From: Arthrobacter crystallopoietes
Lineage (GTDB): Bacteria > Actinomycetota > Actinomycetes > Actinomycetales > Micrococcaceae
Reading direction: 5' to 3'
NCBI RefSeq assembly: GCF_002849715.1
Contig: NZ_CP018863.1
Span: forward strand, 2,232,001-2,296,000
DNA length: 64,000 bases
Positions within the stretch are counted from its first letter, which is position 1, and each line of letters opens with the position of its first letter. The notes under the pieces were generated by a model, which searched no databases, was not told the DNA's origin, and worked only from the letters and a program-made list of their open reading frames with translations. A program made the position numbers and the translations under genes. This document shows, in pieces, positions 8,362-16,752 of this stretch.

Positions 8362-9761
8362 CAGGTCTTCTTTGAAATTGTTGGGCTTGAGTGTCTCCTG
8401 CTATGGCAGGAGTAGCCAATGCAGGTGAGGCTAGACCTGCCGGGGCGTCTTTTTTTGGTTTTTGTCCTGTGCGGTCGAGCGCTTGATTGTGTCCTTGAAA
8501 CAAAATCTTCTATACATATCCAAGTGGCGGAGGTCGGCCGGTGGGCAGCGGGGGCTACCCGGTCATTACAGCAAGGCTCGGTGCCGGCACGAGTGGCCGC
8601 GCCAATACCGTCTGACGTTCGCAGTGGACCGGCTTCTGCCGATACAGGGCGTGGAGCCGCCACCGGTGCTCCATACGCCACGACGGCATCATGATGCGGC
8701 AGGAACTTGTAGATGATGTCTCTTGCCGGGATTTCGCGGGGCTGCATGTGCCGCTTCACGTAGGAAGCGCGACCTTCTCGCAGCGATGTGAGGGTGTGGA
8801 CGGACCAGTTCCGGCTTCGGAAGAACGCCTTGCCTGTCCATCCGGCGTCTGTCCGCTTGTGGCGTGACCGAGCGGTGCTGGTAGTAATTTCACCGAGAGC
8901 GTGTTGCAGGTCAATGAGACGGTGGGCTGCGTCTTGTGCCAGCGCTACATGCTGGCCTCGCATGCCTATCGGAGGAAGCATGAACGGGGACATCGCGGTG
9001 AGGGTTTTGAGGACGTACTCGATACTCGTCGGCTGCTTAGGCGTGACGACCTCAGCAAGAATATTCGAGCCCCACTGCATCAGGAACTGTTCACCGGCCA
9101 GCAGCGTAGTGGTCTTGAGTTGTCTGAAGACGGATTCTATGACACCGGAGCGCAGACGGAAGGCCTTGTCGATGAAGGTCCCAAGGAGCCGCTCGGGCAG
9201 GTCCAGCGCAATAACCATGTGGATGTGCAGCATCCCGACCCCCCGTCGGTCTGGGGCACCAAACCAACGGACATCAACGTCGGTTGTACCACGAAGGGTT
9301 TGCGCCTCCTTCTTGACCGCTTTCAGGGTTCTGGTAATTAGTGTGGGCAGCAGAAAGTTCCGGCGGACATACTGGTCATAGTCGAACTCCTTGACGGGCG
9401 TTCCGAGGATCGGCGAGTCCGGTTCATGTACCGTTCCGCATCCGCATGGGTGGGAGACGTCATGGAAATGGAGTGGTCCACTTGAGGGGAGAGTCGCCGT
9501 GACTTTGACGTATTTCAGGTTTCGATTATTTAGACCGTCGTATCCGATGCGGACTGCATCACGGTGGAAGAGCCCGGAGCATGATTCACACTCGTTCCGA
9601 AACCGAGTGTTGCATCGGGTCTTATACACGTCGAGCAACGACATGCTCTCACTGTCGTACTTGGCAATGTGTACAGGATGTGAGCAAGCCGAGGTGACAG
9701 CGGCAGCAAAAGGTGGTGCGGCAATCGGTGAGACGTCCGCGTGTGAGAAAGAAGAAGCCAA
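8361..9761 (-). CDS. RepSA-family replication initiator
   Basis: The protein resembles actinobacterial replication initiators of integrated and plasmid elements (RepSA group). Zinc-type cysteines CSHP, CNTRFRNECESC and GLFHRDA come first, then VKVTATLPSSGPLH. The RRGVGMLHIHMVIAL segment carries an HxH pattern like the HUH metal site of rolling-circle initiators. The C-terminal hundred residues are basic and low in complexity. The start is uncertain. A TTG at 9761 keeps the first cysteine and gives 466 residues. The frame stays open to a GTG at 9953, and ATG 9644 would delete the first cysteine. It probably drives autonomous replication of the excised element. Confidence 0.72.
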   Translation of the reverse strand: MASSFSHADVSPIAAPPFAAAVTSACSHPVHIAKYDSESMSLLDVYKTRCNTRFRNECESCSGLFHRDAVRIGYDGLNNRNLKYVKVTATLPSSGPLHFHDVSHPCGCGTVHEPDSPILGTPVKEFDYDQYVRRNFLLPTLITRTLKAVKKEAQTLRGTTDVDVRWFGAPDRRGVGMLHIHMVIALDLPERLLGTFIDKAFRLRSGVIESVFRQLKTTTLLAGEQFLMQWGSNILAEVVTPKQPTSIEYVLKTLTAMSPFMLPPIGMRGQHVALAQDAAHRLIDLQHALGEITTSTARSRHKRTDAGWTGKAFFRSRNWSVHTLTSLREGRASYVKRHMQPREIPARDIIYKFLPHHDAVVAYGAPVAAPRPVSAEAGPLRTSDGIGAATRAGTEPCCNDRVAPAAHRPTSATWICIEDFVSRTQSSARPHRTKTKKRRPGRSSLTCIGYSCHSRRHSSPTISKKT

Positions 9762-10258
9762 AAAGAGTCCAACCCTCGTTGTTACGAAGCGGTTGGACTC
9801 CTGAATAATGCCCGAAGGCTTCTTAGGTGTCCGGTCCGGGGGAAGCGATCGGCGCTTCCTCCGGATGCAGCGGCTCGTTGCTGCATATGAGCTGACCCGG
9901 AGTCGCCGGAACCCAGCTTTTATCGGGGCCGGCTTACCAGACCGACACCGCACCGGGTTTGCGCGTACCCGGTGAAAGCGCCAGCGACCTGCTGGGCGGT
10001 GTTCTTCTCTTGGAACTCAATATACATCCGTTTATAGAGTGACTTTTTTGCTCAAGCGGATCGATGTTTAGCGGCACGATAGGAACAGTTTGCAGCCCGG
10101 GTTGGGCGTCAGATGCGTGCCGCCAAGCCGCTGATTACTGCCGTTGGCGCGTGGGATGGATACGGCCCCCAATCATGATTGTGACTGGGGGCCGTCTTCG
10201 GGTTGAGGCGCAGCCCGGGTGGTTCGCCCGTTTGACGCTTCACGCGCCGCTCCGAGGG
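9762..10258. other. Upstream region of the replication initiator
   Basis: No gene is convincing here, although the initiator frame stays open to 9953. An A+T-rich patch at about 10015-10055 (minus strand reads TTGAGC and TATAAA) could hold its promoter. No iteron-like tandem repeats were seen. A hairpin at 10162-10195 closes the region on the ArsR side. Confidence 0.35.
10162..10195. terminator. Hairpin downstream of the ArsR-type gene
   Basis: ACGGCCCCCA pairs with TGGGGGCCGT across a 14-base loop that can pair further (TCA/TGA). It sits about 60 bases beyond the stop of the minus-strand regulator gene. There is no T-run on either side, so intrinsic termination is plausible but not assured. 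Confidence 0.4.
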
Positions 10259-10660
10259 TTACCTGCGCGCAGTGGAATTGTCTTGCAAGGAGGAAGTGCA
10301 CCACCTGCCGAGCGAAACGAGAACATTCTCATTGATACGGTACTCGCGAGAAGTGGTGCCTGTGATCCTCCGGCTGTAAACGACTCCGGTACGGCGCAGT
10401 ATGGCTAGTACGTGGGAACATTGCGGTTGACTTATGCCCATCAGGGCGGTGATCTCATTGACCGTTAGCGGACCAGCCCGAAGCAGATCTACGATCTCTG
10501 CTGCGCGAGAGTAGCTGAGGGACTTAAGAAGGACTGTAGGTGGCAATGCCGGCGCTGCCTCAGGACTCCCGGTACAAGCGGAAGTGTGAGGATTTTTCGG
10601 GATGGCCGGCTCAACGAAGATAGGTGCATGGGCAGTGAGATGGTCGTGATTAGCTGGCAT
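10259..10660 (-). CDS. ArsR-type winged-helix transcriptional regulator
   Basis: A 133-residue protein. The C-terminal two thirds form an ArsR/SmtB-like winged helix: an entry helix around SRAAEIVDLLRAG, a TVNEITALMGISQPQCSH recognition helix, and the wing GVVYSRRITGTTSREYRI. The N-terminal 45 residues are proline-rich and disordered-looking. No obvious metal-binding ELCVCDL motif is present, so metal sensing is not supported. The ATG at 10660 follows CAGGAG. It may control the element's replication or cargo genes. The target is unknown. Confidence 0.75.
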   Translation of the reverse strand: MPANHDHLTAHAPIFVEPAIPKNPHTSACTGSPEAAPALPPTVLLKSLSYSRAAEIVDLLRAGPLTVNEITALMGISQPQCSHVLAILRRTGVVYSRRITGTTSREYRINENVLVSLGRWCTSSLQDNSTARR

Positions 10661-11079
10661 GGAAGTAGCTCCTGACGAGGTTGGGCGACGAGATGAACAG
10701 GGTGTATTCCGCCGTTTGCCGGTCGGGGGCCTCACGGGTCCGCTTTCTGCGCCCTGTAGCGCTATATCAAATTTTAATTCGTATTCTGCAAGAGTTTTTT
10801 GGCGGATCAGAGTCAACAAAAGCCAGAGGCATGAGGGTTATTCATCGTCAGACAGGGACGCTCCGCACAGAGCTGCACAAATGGCCTCCGTCAAGGGAGA
10901 GGTCCAACGTCGATGGCCTAGCCTCTCCGTTTCAGCTTCGTTGGCCCGTCCAAATAACGATCGTTTGATGGATTACCGGGGCAGGGCGGGCCGAGTCCCC
11001 GAAATGGCGTCAGAAAGCCGTCCAACAATCAATGTCTAAATACTTGTAACGCCTGTAAGTTTCTGGATAGAGTGCGGGC
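10661..11079. other. Intergenic region between regulator and resolvase
   Basis: No gene is supported. An A+T-rich stretch at about 10765-10800 lies upstream of the regulator, a likely promoter zone. Just before the resolvase start is an imperfect dyad, ACTT...AAGT, at about 11042-11060. It could be a resolvase binding or res half-site. Confidence 0.3.
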
Positions 11080-11688
11080 ATGACAACAAGATCCATCGCC
11101 ACAGGCCATCTCGTCGGCTACGCACGTGTCAGCACCGGTGCTCAGGACGCGTCTTTGCAGATCGATGAACTGGAGCGGGCGGGATGCGTGCGGGTGTACA
11201 CCGATCATGGCGTCAGCGGTGCCAAGACATCACGACCGGAGCTTGACCGTTGCCTCGACCGGCTGGAGCAGGGCGACACCCTCGTCGTATGGAAGCTGGA
11301 CCGTCTAGGAAGGTCGCTCTCGCACCTGATCATCACCGTGGAGGACCTCGCCGCACGCGGTGTCGGGTTCCGGTCGCTGACCGAAGGTATTGATACGTCT
11401 ACCGCTGCGGGCCGTTTGACGCTGGGCATCTTCTCGACACTATCGAGCTTCGAACGGGACCTCATTAGGGAGAGGACTACTGCTGGGCTGGCCGCAGCCC
11501 GTTCGCGTGGCCGCGTGGGAGGTCGGCCTCCAGTCATTGATCAGCGGAAGGGGCGGTCCATCCGCACGCTCTACACGGGCGGCGGGTACACGGTCTCTGA
11601 AATCGCGTTAGAGGTGGGTGTCAGCAGGGCATCCGTGTACAACTACCTCAAGGCGCAAGGCTTGTCCGGCGCCGCTACGCTCGCATGA
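11080..11688 (+). CDS. Serine recombinase (resolvase/invertase family)
   Basis: A complete 202-residue small serine recombinase. The catalytic serine is S18 in GYARVSTGAQ. The active-site arginines lie in VVWKLDRLGRSLSHL. The E-helix region LTLGIFSTLSSFERDLIRER and a GRPP linker precede a C-terminal helix-turn-helix (TVSEIALEVGVSRASVYNYL, about 172-191). No transposase is adjacent, so it likely acts in multimer resolution or DNA inversion of the element. All key residues seem intact, in contrast to the fragment at 8299. Confidence 0.9.
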   Translation: MTTRSIATGHLVGYARVSTGAQDASLQIDELERAGCVRVYTDHGVSGAKTSRPELDRCLDRLEQGDTLVVWKLDRLGRSLSHLIITVEDLAARGVGFRSLTEGIDTSTAAGRLTLGIFSTLSSFERDLIRERTTAGLAAARSRGRVGGRPPVIDQRKGRSIRTLYTGGGYTVSEIALEVGVSRASVYNYLKAQGLSGAATLA

Positions 11689-12421
11689 GCGAGTATAAGA
11701 TCCCCCAATACGTGCAGCGAGGTCATGCGCGGGACTCCTTGCGGCAGTCCCAGAACCTGACGAAGTCAGCCACGGCGAGGTGACCTGTATCTGCGTGCGC
11801 AGGGGATTTCCGTCGGGGCATGAGAAAGGCGGTCCCGAGGTGGGGGCGGCTTGGCTCCGGGTACTGGGCAGTTAAGAGGTAGCTGTCCGGCCGTTGATGA
11901 GCGCGGCCACGACCACTCCCAGTCGATCACCGCCACTAGCAGCTGGAAGAACAAGAACAACCGCTGCGGCGCGAGCACCAGCGCCCGTCCTCGGACCTGC
12001 CCCCCGCACAAGGTAAGCAACAAGAAGGCCGCCGCACCCGACCGCGATCATCAGCAGCGCGATCCATAGGGGAACGGCGGCTGTACCGTGTACGTCGAGA
12101 AATAGCCGAGCGCCAGCGAAGCTATACGCAGCAAGGCCACCGTTGCCGCAGCCACCAGCCGCAGCGTCCTCTGTCTGCGCACCATCATGGAATAATCAGA
12201 CGGCCTTGGGGAGGAGTGTCAACCGCAATGGCCGATGGAGTGGAAGGTCGCCGAGGTGCTGCCCCCGGCGGCAGTCTGTAGAGTCATTCCATGCAGTGCG
12301 CCGACGACGTGGCACCTCGTCACACTAGGGCGTGTCTCCTACTGCTGCGCTCCGGATGACGACTGCCCGCAGACGGTTTGGCTGGTCTGCGTTCAAACCG
12401 CAGCCGGAGTGGGCGGCGCGA
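11689..12421. other. Gene-poor stretch inside the element
   Basis: Only a probable broken membrane-protein gene (11872-12188, minus strand) is visible. The rest, including 12189-12421, shows no frame with coding bias, and short open frames on the plus strand have unnatural composition. Confidence 0.35.
11872..12188 (-). pseudogene. Probable frameshifted small membrane protein
   Basis: From the ATG pair at 12185-12188 the first frame gives VRRQRTLRLVAAATVALL, a charged start and hydrophobic helix, and stops soon after. A second frame then gives AVPLWIALLMIAVGCGG and LLVAYLVRGAGP, a second hydrophobic segment, and runs to a stop at 11872. Read together they resemble one two-helix membrane protein broken by a frameshift. 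No family is recognised, and the reconstruction is inference. Confidence 0.3.
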
Positions 12422-13366
12422 TCAGTTCCTGTTGAGACCGAATTCGCGTGTCATCAGCGTCGCCTTGTAGTGGGACTCGGCTGTATGCACCTCAGAGGAA
12501 GGCGTGCTGGGCCCGAACACGCGGAGGAGGCTGAAAACGAAGTGCCGGGCATGCTCTGTCTTCGTCCCTGCCGCTTCCCCGGCCGCGCTGTGGCGGGCAA
12601 GCTCGGGGAGGGCGATGTTACCGCCGTGGCCATCGCGCGCGTAGGCCTTCCACCGACCAAGGATACGTTCGGAACCGTCGGCCTTGCCAACGTACTGCTT
12701 GCCGTTGCTGGAGTCCGTGCTGAGGTAGATGCCTTGGACCTCCGACAAGGCAACACGCCAGTCGGCGTAGCGGCGATGATCAACCATGTCGCACAGTTGG
12801 TGGTAGGTGAGCAGCACGCCGTCGAACCCCGGGAAGGGAACCTTGTCCCGGTCGGCAATCTCCAGCACGGGCATCCGCGCGGCTTTGGCGGAGGCGGCGC
12901 TCCGGTGCCAGCTGATGGGGCTGTCCCATTCGACCACGAGCCGGTCTTTGAGGGACGCAAGGAATCCTGACGGGCGCAGGTCGAAGTACCTGTTCTTCGG
13001 AGTGCGTTCTGCGGCTAACTCGCCGTGGTTCTCGTAGGTACCCCAGAGACGGGAGCGTTTTTGCCCGTCTCTAATGAAGGCCACCCAGTAGCGGGGAGGG
13101 TCCGAGGGGAAGCTGCGGGGCGAGATGTCCTGCTTTCTGGTGTAGGCGAGGACCCGCTCCTCGGTCCGGTCCTCCGGACCACGCAGCCCATCTGGCCTGA
13201 AAACATGGCGGATGACATGCACGTCCTCCGGCCGAATCGCCGGGTTATGGTCCGCTCCCATGCCGGTGAGCACATGATCGAGGGTGATGGAAGCAGGAGG
13301 AGCTGGACTGGCAGGGGCCGCCCTCTCCGCAGGAACAGAGAGAGCCGGAGACGGGAGATTCGACAT
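12422..13366 (-). CDS. GIY-YIG nuclease family protein with N-terminal domain of unknown function
   Basis: A 314-residue protein with a C-terminal GIY-YIG module. GIY is at 212-214 and YVG at 225-227. A catalytic-type arginine lies in ERILGRW (234-239), HGGN at 247-250, the metal-site glutamate E297 in HTAESHYK, and terminal GLNRN. All key residues are present. Residues 30-200 form a separate region with motifs VIRHVFRPDG, YWVAFIRDG, YENHGE, RYFDLRPS and VPFPGFD. I recognise this as a recurring partner of GIY-YIG domains in actinobacterial proteins, but its function is unknown. It is probably an element cargo endonuclease, perhaps of restriction type. AAGGT precedes the ATG. Confidence 0.8.
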   Translation of the reverse strand: MSNLPSPALSVPAERAAPASPAPPASITLDHVLTGMGADHNPAIRPEDVHVIRHVFRPDGLRGPEDRTEERVLAYTRKQDISPRSFPSDPPRYWVAFIRDGQKRSRLWGTYENHGELAAERTPKNRYFDLRPSGFLASLKDRLVVEWDSPISWHRSAASAKAARMPVLEIADRDKVPFPGFDGVLLTYHQLCDMVDHRRYADWRVALSEVQGIYLSTDSSNGKQYVGKADGSERILGRWKAYARDGHGGNIALPELARHSAAGEAAGTKTEHARHFVFSLLRVFGPSTPSSEVHTAESHYKATLMTREFGLNRN

Positions 13367-14001
13367 GGTGATACCTTATGTCGCCGGCTCAGGCATTCTT
13401 GTGGTCAGCTGATCACAAAGGTCTATCTCGTCTCGGACGCGCGCAGGCGGCCTCTTCCGCATATCTCGCCTCCGCTGGAGGACTTGAGCACGACGTCAAG
13501 GGTGAGCACGGTGTGGGCAGCAATGGTCCAGCAGCGGAGCAACCACAGCTACCTTGGCGGTGAACGCCCGGTTCCAAGCCATTCAGCACGTGTGCCTTCC
13601 GGTCGGTACATGCTGCGCTGGACCGTGCGACGATTAGCGGCACGAACGCCATCTGAAGCAGATCACGAGGGTCAAAAAACAGCTGCCAGAGGATCAGTGC
13701 GGTAGCGACTGTCACGAAGAATCCGGCGAAGATCAGCTGCCACGGGAACGGCTTTAACGCCAGCGGCTTCCCCGTCCGCGTGGCGCGCAGCAGCGGCGGC
13801 ATCCAGTCGGGCGGACGTTTGGAACGCATCGTGCAGGACGCGCCCCCGCAGTGCCGCCACGACGAGACGTTCTATGTGCGGTCCGTGAGCGAGGCAAAAG
13901 CGGGCTGACCCCGCAGGCCTCACCCCACCTCCGACCCCGACCGGTCCCGTACAGTGATTGTGGGAGGATTCCCCTGCGGGTCCCGGCACTCGGGGTAGAG
14001 C
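13367..14001. other. Region between GIY-YIG gene and four-gene cluster
   Basis: The only candidate gene is the membrane-protein-like frame at 13413-13829 on the minus strand. The 170 bases before the cluster start at 14002 show no recognisable promoter elements beyond general GC-rich sequence. Confidence 0.3.
13413..13829 (-). CDS. Hypothetical membrane protein, possibly frameshifted
   Basis: The first 68 residues look real. A basic N-terminus (MRSKRPPDWMPPLLRATR) is followed by the hydrophobic segments WQLIFAGFFVTVATALILWQ and LLQMAFVPLIVA, with good codon bias. Beyond that the composition becomes cysteine- and proline-rich and codon bias is lost, while other frames show short plausible pieces. 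The gene is therefore probably truncated or frameshifted near 13620. No ribosome site is evident. No family is recognised. Confidence 0.35.
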   Translation of the reverse strand: MRSKRPPDWMPPLLRATRTGKPLALKPFPWQLIFAGFFVTVATALILWQLFFDPRDLLQMAFVPLIVARSSAACTDRKAHVLNGLEPGVHRQGSCGCSAAGPLLPTPCSPLTSCSSPPAEARYAEEAACARPRRDRPL

Positions 14002-14265
14002 ATGGTTGCTGAACGTCTGGTGGAGCAAGCCCATATCTGCCCCGGAGACGGGGTTGTCGTCGACGGTCTCGGGCTGACCATCCTCAGTGACTTCTTCGCC
14101 GAGGACTTCATTCCACTCTTGGCCAAGCGCCGCCCGTGGTCAGTGCTGCTCGATCAAGGCCCGCCCGAGTGGCACACAGCGGCTGCTGAGGCTGCTACCG
14201 CCGTCGGCTTGCCGTTCGAGATCAGGGCGGACTATCTGCCGGGCTACAAGTGGCCGGTCTTTTAA
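14002..14265 (+). CDS. Hypothetical protein, first gene of four-gene cluster
   Basis: An 87-residue protein with GC-rich third positions throughout. It contains CPGDGVVVDGLGLTILSDFF and ends PFEIRADYLPGYKWPVF. The composition is balanced, with no membrane segment or known motif. GGGGTAG precedes the ATG. It is followed within 30 bases by the next gene on the same strand, making it the first gene of a compact set. I do not recognise a family. Confidence 0.55.
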   Translation: MVAERLVEQAHICPGDGVVVDGLGLTILSDFFAEDFIPLLAKRRPWSVLLDQGPPEWHTAAAEAATAVGLPFEIRADYLPGYKWPVF

Positions 14266-14295
14266 TTGTCAACGACATTGGCTACGCTGAGCCGC

Positions 14296-14997
14296 ATGGG
14301 GAATCAGTTGGGGATCAAAGAGCCGGAGCGCATGACGGCGACACTGCGAGTGGACGCGGGCCGCGACACTATCGATGCGCTGGTCCCCACCCTCATGGCC
14401 ATGCGCTTTGCGCTCACGGCCCGCCTATACTCCGTCCTCGGCTGGCAGGATGTCCCACCGGACGAGGTGCACGGGCGCAGTTATCTTGTCGGCGGTCATG
14501 CTCACCTTGTCGTGCTGCACCAGCCACGCAGCCTCGACGCAATCCTTGTCGGCGGTTCCCACGACGGTGCCGAGATTCCGATGGATGTTCGCATCCCGCC
14601 GCTGACAATGGGCATCTTGTCCGGGACGGATTGCGACGGCGACGGCTGCTCCTGCTATGACCGTGGTGATGTGGAGGAGGGCGCCGAGGAGTGGTCCTGC
14701 TGGCAGCATGCGGGCCTTGCGCGAGACTCAGAGGGCAGCTGGCGCTGGGCATACTCTCCGGCCTCCGTGCGGGGCATTACGCGCGCCGAGCAGCGGCACC
14801 ACGATCACGACGGCGAGGACCACGATGATGCTCATTGCTCGCTTTGCAGGCTCAATGTCTGGTCGGAGCGTACGACGCGACTTCGCCTGCCGGATGTGAT
14901 CCGCGAAAACGAAGCTCGCCAACATGTGGAGAAATCTCCGCATTCTTCGCTCACCTGTTCGGCCTGCCGGGCTGACCTCCTGACGTCAAGGAGGTAG
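14296..14997 (+). CDS. Hypothetical protein with C-terminal cysteine pairs
   Basis: A 233-residue protein. The N-terminal half (LMAMRFALTARLYSVLG, YLVGGHAHLVVLHQPR) looks globular, with an acidic DCDGDGCSCYD stretch near residue 115. The C-terminus is rich in histidine and aspartate (HHDHDGEDHDDAH) and carries two CxxC pairs (CSLC and CSAC), suggesting a small zinc-binding domain. The frame extends upstream to a TTG at 14266, but ATG 14296 is preferred. It overlaps the ribosome site of the next gene, consistent with an operon. Antisense frames here lack coding bias. Function is unknown. Confidence 0.55.
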   Translation: MGNQLGIKEPERMTATLRVDAGRDTIDALVPTLMAMRFALTARLYSVLGWQDVPPDEVHGRSYLVGGHAHLVVLHQPRSLDAILVGGSHDGAEIPMDVRIPPLTMGILSGTDCDGDGCSCYDRGDVEEGAEEWSCWQHAGLARDSEGSWRWAYSPASVRGITRAEQRHHDHDGEDHDDAHCSLCRLNVWSERTTRLRLPDVIRENEARQHVEKSPHSSLTCSACRADLLTSRR

Positions 14998-15001
14998 ACC
15001 G

Positions 15002-15367
15002 TTGTCCCATGACCTGTACGATCGCGGCGGTAAACCTATTAATGGCGAAACCTTCGAGCGCCTGATGAAAGACCCGACATACTTCATGCTGGCAGACGAC
15101 CGCGTCGTGTTGCCGGGACAAGACCGCCCCATTCGGATTGCCACGAAGTGGATTGGACTTTTGAAGACGATTACTGACCCGCTCTTCGTTTGTTACATCT
15201 ACGGTGATCCGGAAACGGACGGCGTCGAGGAAATCTGCTCAGACTACGAAGACGAGGCCTTGTCGGTTCACGCCGCCGCAGTGAAGCGCTACGAGGACAT
15301 TGCCGCAGTCCGCCGCGCTTATCTCGACAACGGCGGACCAGAAACTTTAATCGGCGGTGCGTTGTGA
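15002..15367 (+). CDS. Hypothetical protein, third gene of cluster
   Basis: A 121-residue protein starting at TTG 15002. The start is decided by AAGGAGG at 14988-14994, seven bases upstream. A nearby ATG at 15009 is out of frame. The protein is acidic and globular-looking (PIRIATKWIGLLKTITDPLF, then EEICSDYEDEALSVHAAAVKRYED). No family is recognised. Its stop overlaps the start of the next gene by four bases, so the two are translationally coupled. Confidence 0.6.
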   Translation: MSHDLYDRGGKPINGETFERLMKDPTYFMLADDRVVLPGQDRPIRIATKWIGLLKTITDPLFVCYIYGDPETDGVEEICSDYEDEALSVHAAAVKRYEDIAAVRRAYLDNGGPETLIGGAL

Positions 15368-15780
15368 GACCGGTTGTCTCCGCTCGAACTCTCGCTGAGA
15401 TCAAGGCCTTCGTCCTTGGCTCCATCGCTGATGACTTGGCTATGGCCTTCGAGGCTCAACAAGCCCTCGACGGTGAGCAGTGGGACTGGCAGCCGCATGC
15501 CCGGCTGTGCCTGATCGCCGGTGGCGCTGTCGCGACACCGTCATCGACACTTGCCTCGTTCCTCGTCCTCCATGCCTCCCCCGCCGTGGTCCGTGATGCC
15601 GCGCTGCGTGACCGCGAGCTCATCCTCATGATCGACCGCGAGCTGATCGTCGGCGAAGCGATGCTGCGCGTCCTGCACGGCCTGCTGAGCAAGTACGGCG
15701 AGAACATCGAGGGCTTCGACCCGAGTTGGCGCAGCAAGATCGAAATGGTCCTGCATGGCGCCGTGATCACAGTCAGGTAG
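15364..15780 (+). CDS. Hypothetical protein, fourth gene of cluster
   Basis: A 138-residue protein starting with GTG overlapping the preceding TGA (GTGA). The helical N-terminus and the WDWQPHARLCLIAGGAVA segment, with repeated ASPAVVRDAALRDRELI, loosely recall short actinobacterial phage and element proteins such as the DUF6221 group. This similarity is from memory and weak. There are no membrane segments and no catalytic motif. It is the last gene of the cluster. A strong terminator follows about 210 bases later. Confidence 0.55.
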   Translation: MRPVVSARTLAEIKAFVLGSIADDLAMAFEAQQALDGEQWDWQPHARLCLIAGGAVATPSSTLASFLVLHASPAVVRDAALRDRELILMIDRELIVGEAMLRVLHGLLSKYGENIEGFDPSWRSKIEMVLHGAVITVR

Positions 15781-16752
15781 CAGTCACGGTCAATTCGAGC
15801 CGGCGATAGGGCAGCGCGCCAGAGAAAACGATGCTATGGACACGCACGAAACTTTGCGAACCGCGGGGCGTCTTGACCGCAAACATATTATCTCCATTGC
15901 ATAAGATTTAATGGCAAGCAGTATACTGGAGCAGTGGATGATGCCTCTCAGAGGTTGCCTTTCAAAATCCGCTAGTGATGAGATTGAAGCCCTCGGGAGT
16001 GATGCCCTGAGGGCTTTCTCTTTGTGCCACGGCCTTCAGGTAGCGGATGGGGCCTTTCCCGTCGGCAGCCTGCTGAGTCGTCGTCGGTGCGTTCGTAGTT
16101 TGCGGCGGAGATTGGATAATTACCGATGGCAGAATCATGAGCCGCTGCTCTCGGCCGCAACGAATTTCCCGCCGGCGTCGGTTTTCTTAGAAGACGCGGT
16201 TTTCGATTTTCAGCATAAAGCTGTTAGGCACCCCCGTACGCCCCATATGCTACGTGTCTGCGGTACCTGTCCCGCCCTCACTTCTAATCCCGTTTGTTTC
16301 TCCCATATATTTCTTCCTCATCTCTCGTCGTAGCAGCATTTGCAAGGACCATTCCTCGCTGCATTCGAGTGCGCGCTCCGCAGCTATGTACATCATCAGT
16401 GCATTCCGCATTGTGACATGTTCACGGCTCGTTCCTCTCTTACTGCGCGTCCCAGTACCCCATTTGCTTCATGCACCTCTAGACTCGGCCTATGGACGCT
16501 GCGCCCCGCATCTGTCGGAATCGAGGGCGGGTGCCGTTTCCAATTTGCACCGGCGGCGCCGATGATGAGTCCGGTTGGGATGAGAGCGTCCACAGGGCGC
16601 TGACCGGTCGGCAAGCATTGAATGTTTGCTGCACTAAACGTCGCGCCGGACTTCGAGACTCTGAATGTTTTGGCCGCATTGCTTGCGGAGTCTTCCCTGC
16701 GCCGTCAGATCGTTTCCTTGCCTAGGAGATTTGGCGATGCACCCGTGCCGGG
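15781..16752. other. Nearly 1 kb without a supported gene
   Basis: Apart from the terminator at 15988-16024 nothing is convincing. Open frames exist at 15911, 16254 and 16622, but their composition is irregular and none has both a ribosome site and codon bias. The stretch is more A+T-rich in places than the cluster before it. It is probably decayed element DNA. Confidence 0.4.
15988..16024 (+). terminator. Rho-independent terminator after four-gene cluster
   Basis: AGCCCTC pairs with GAGGGCT, the inner GGG/CCC extends the stem with one bulged T, and TTTCTCTTT follows. It lies about 210 bases beyond the last gene of the 14002-15780 set. Confidence 0.75.

Noticed and set aside
13831..13909. 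Plus-strand frame ending FYVRSVSEAKAG with good codon bias
   Set aside because: It is short, has no start with a ribosome site and overlaps the opposite-strand membrane-protein frame. The bias can arise from GC-rich shadowing.
15911..16333. 140-codon plus-strand open frame
   Set aside because: It runs through the terminator at 15988-16024, has no ribosome site and has irregular composition.
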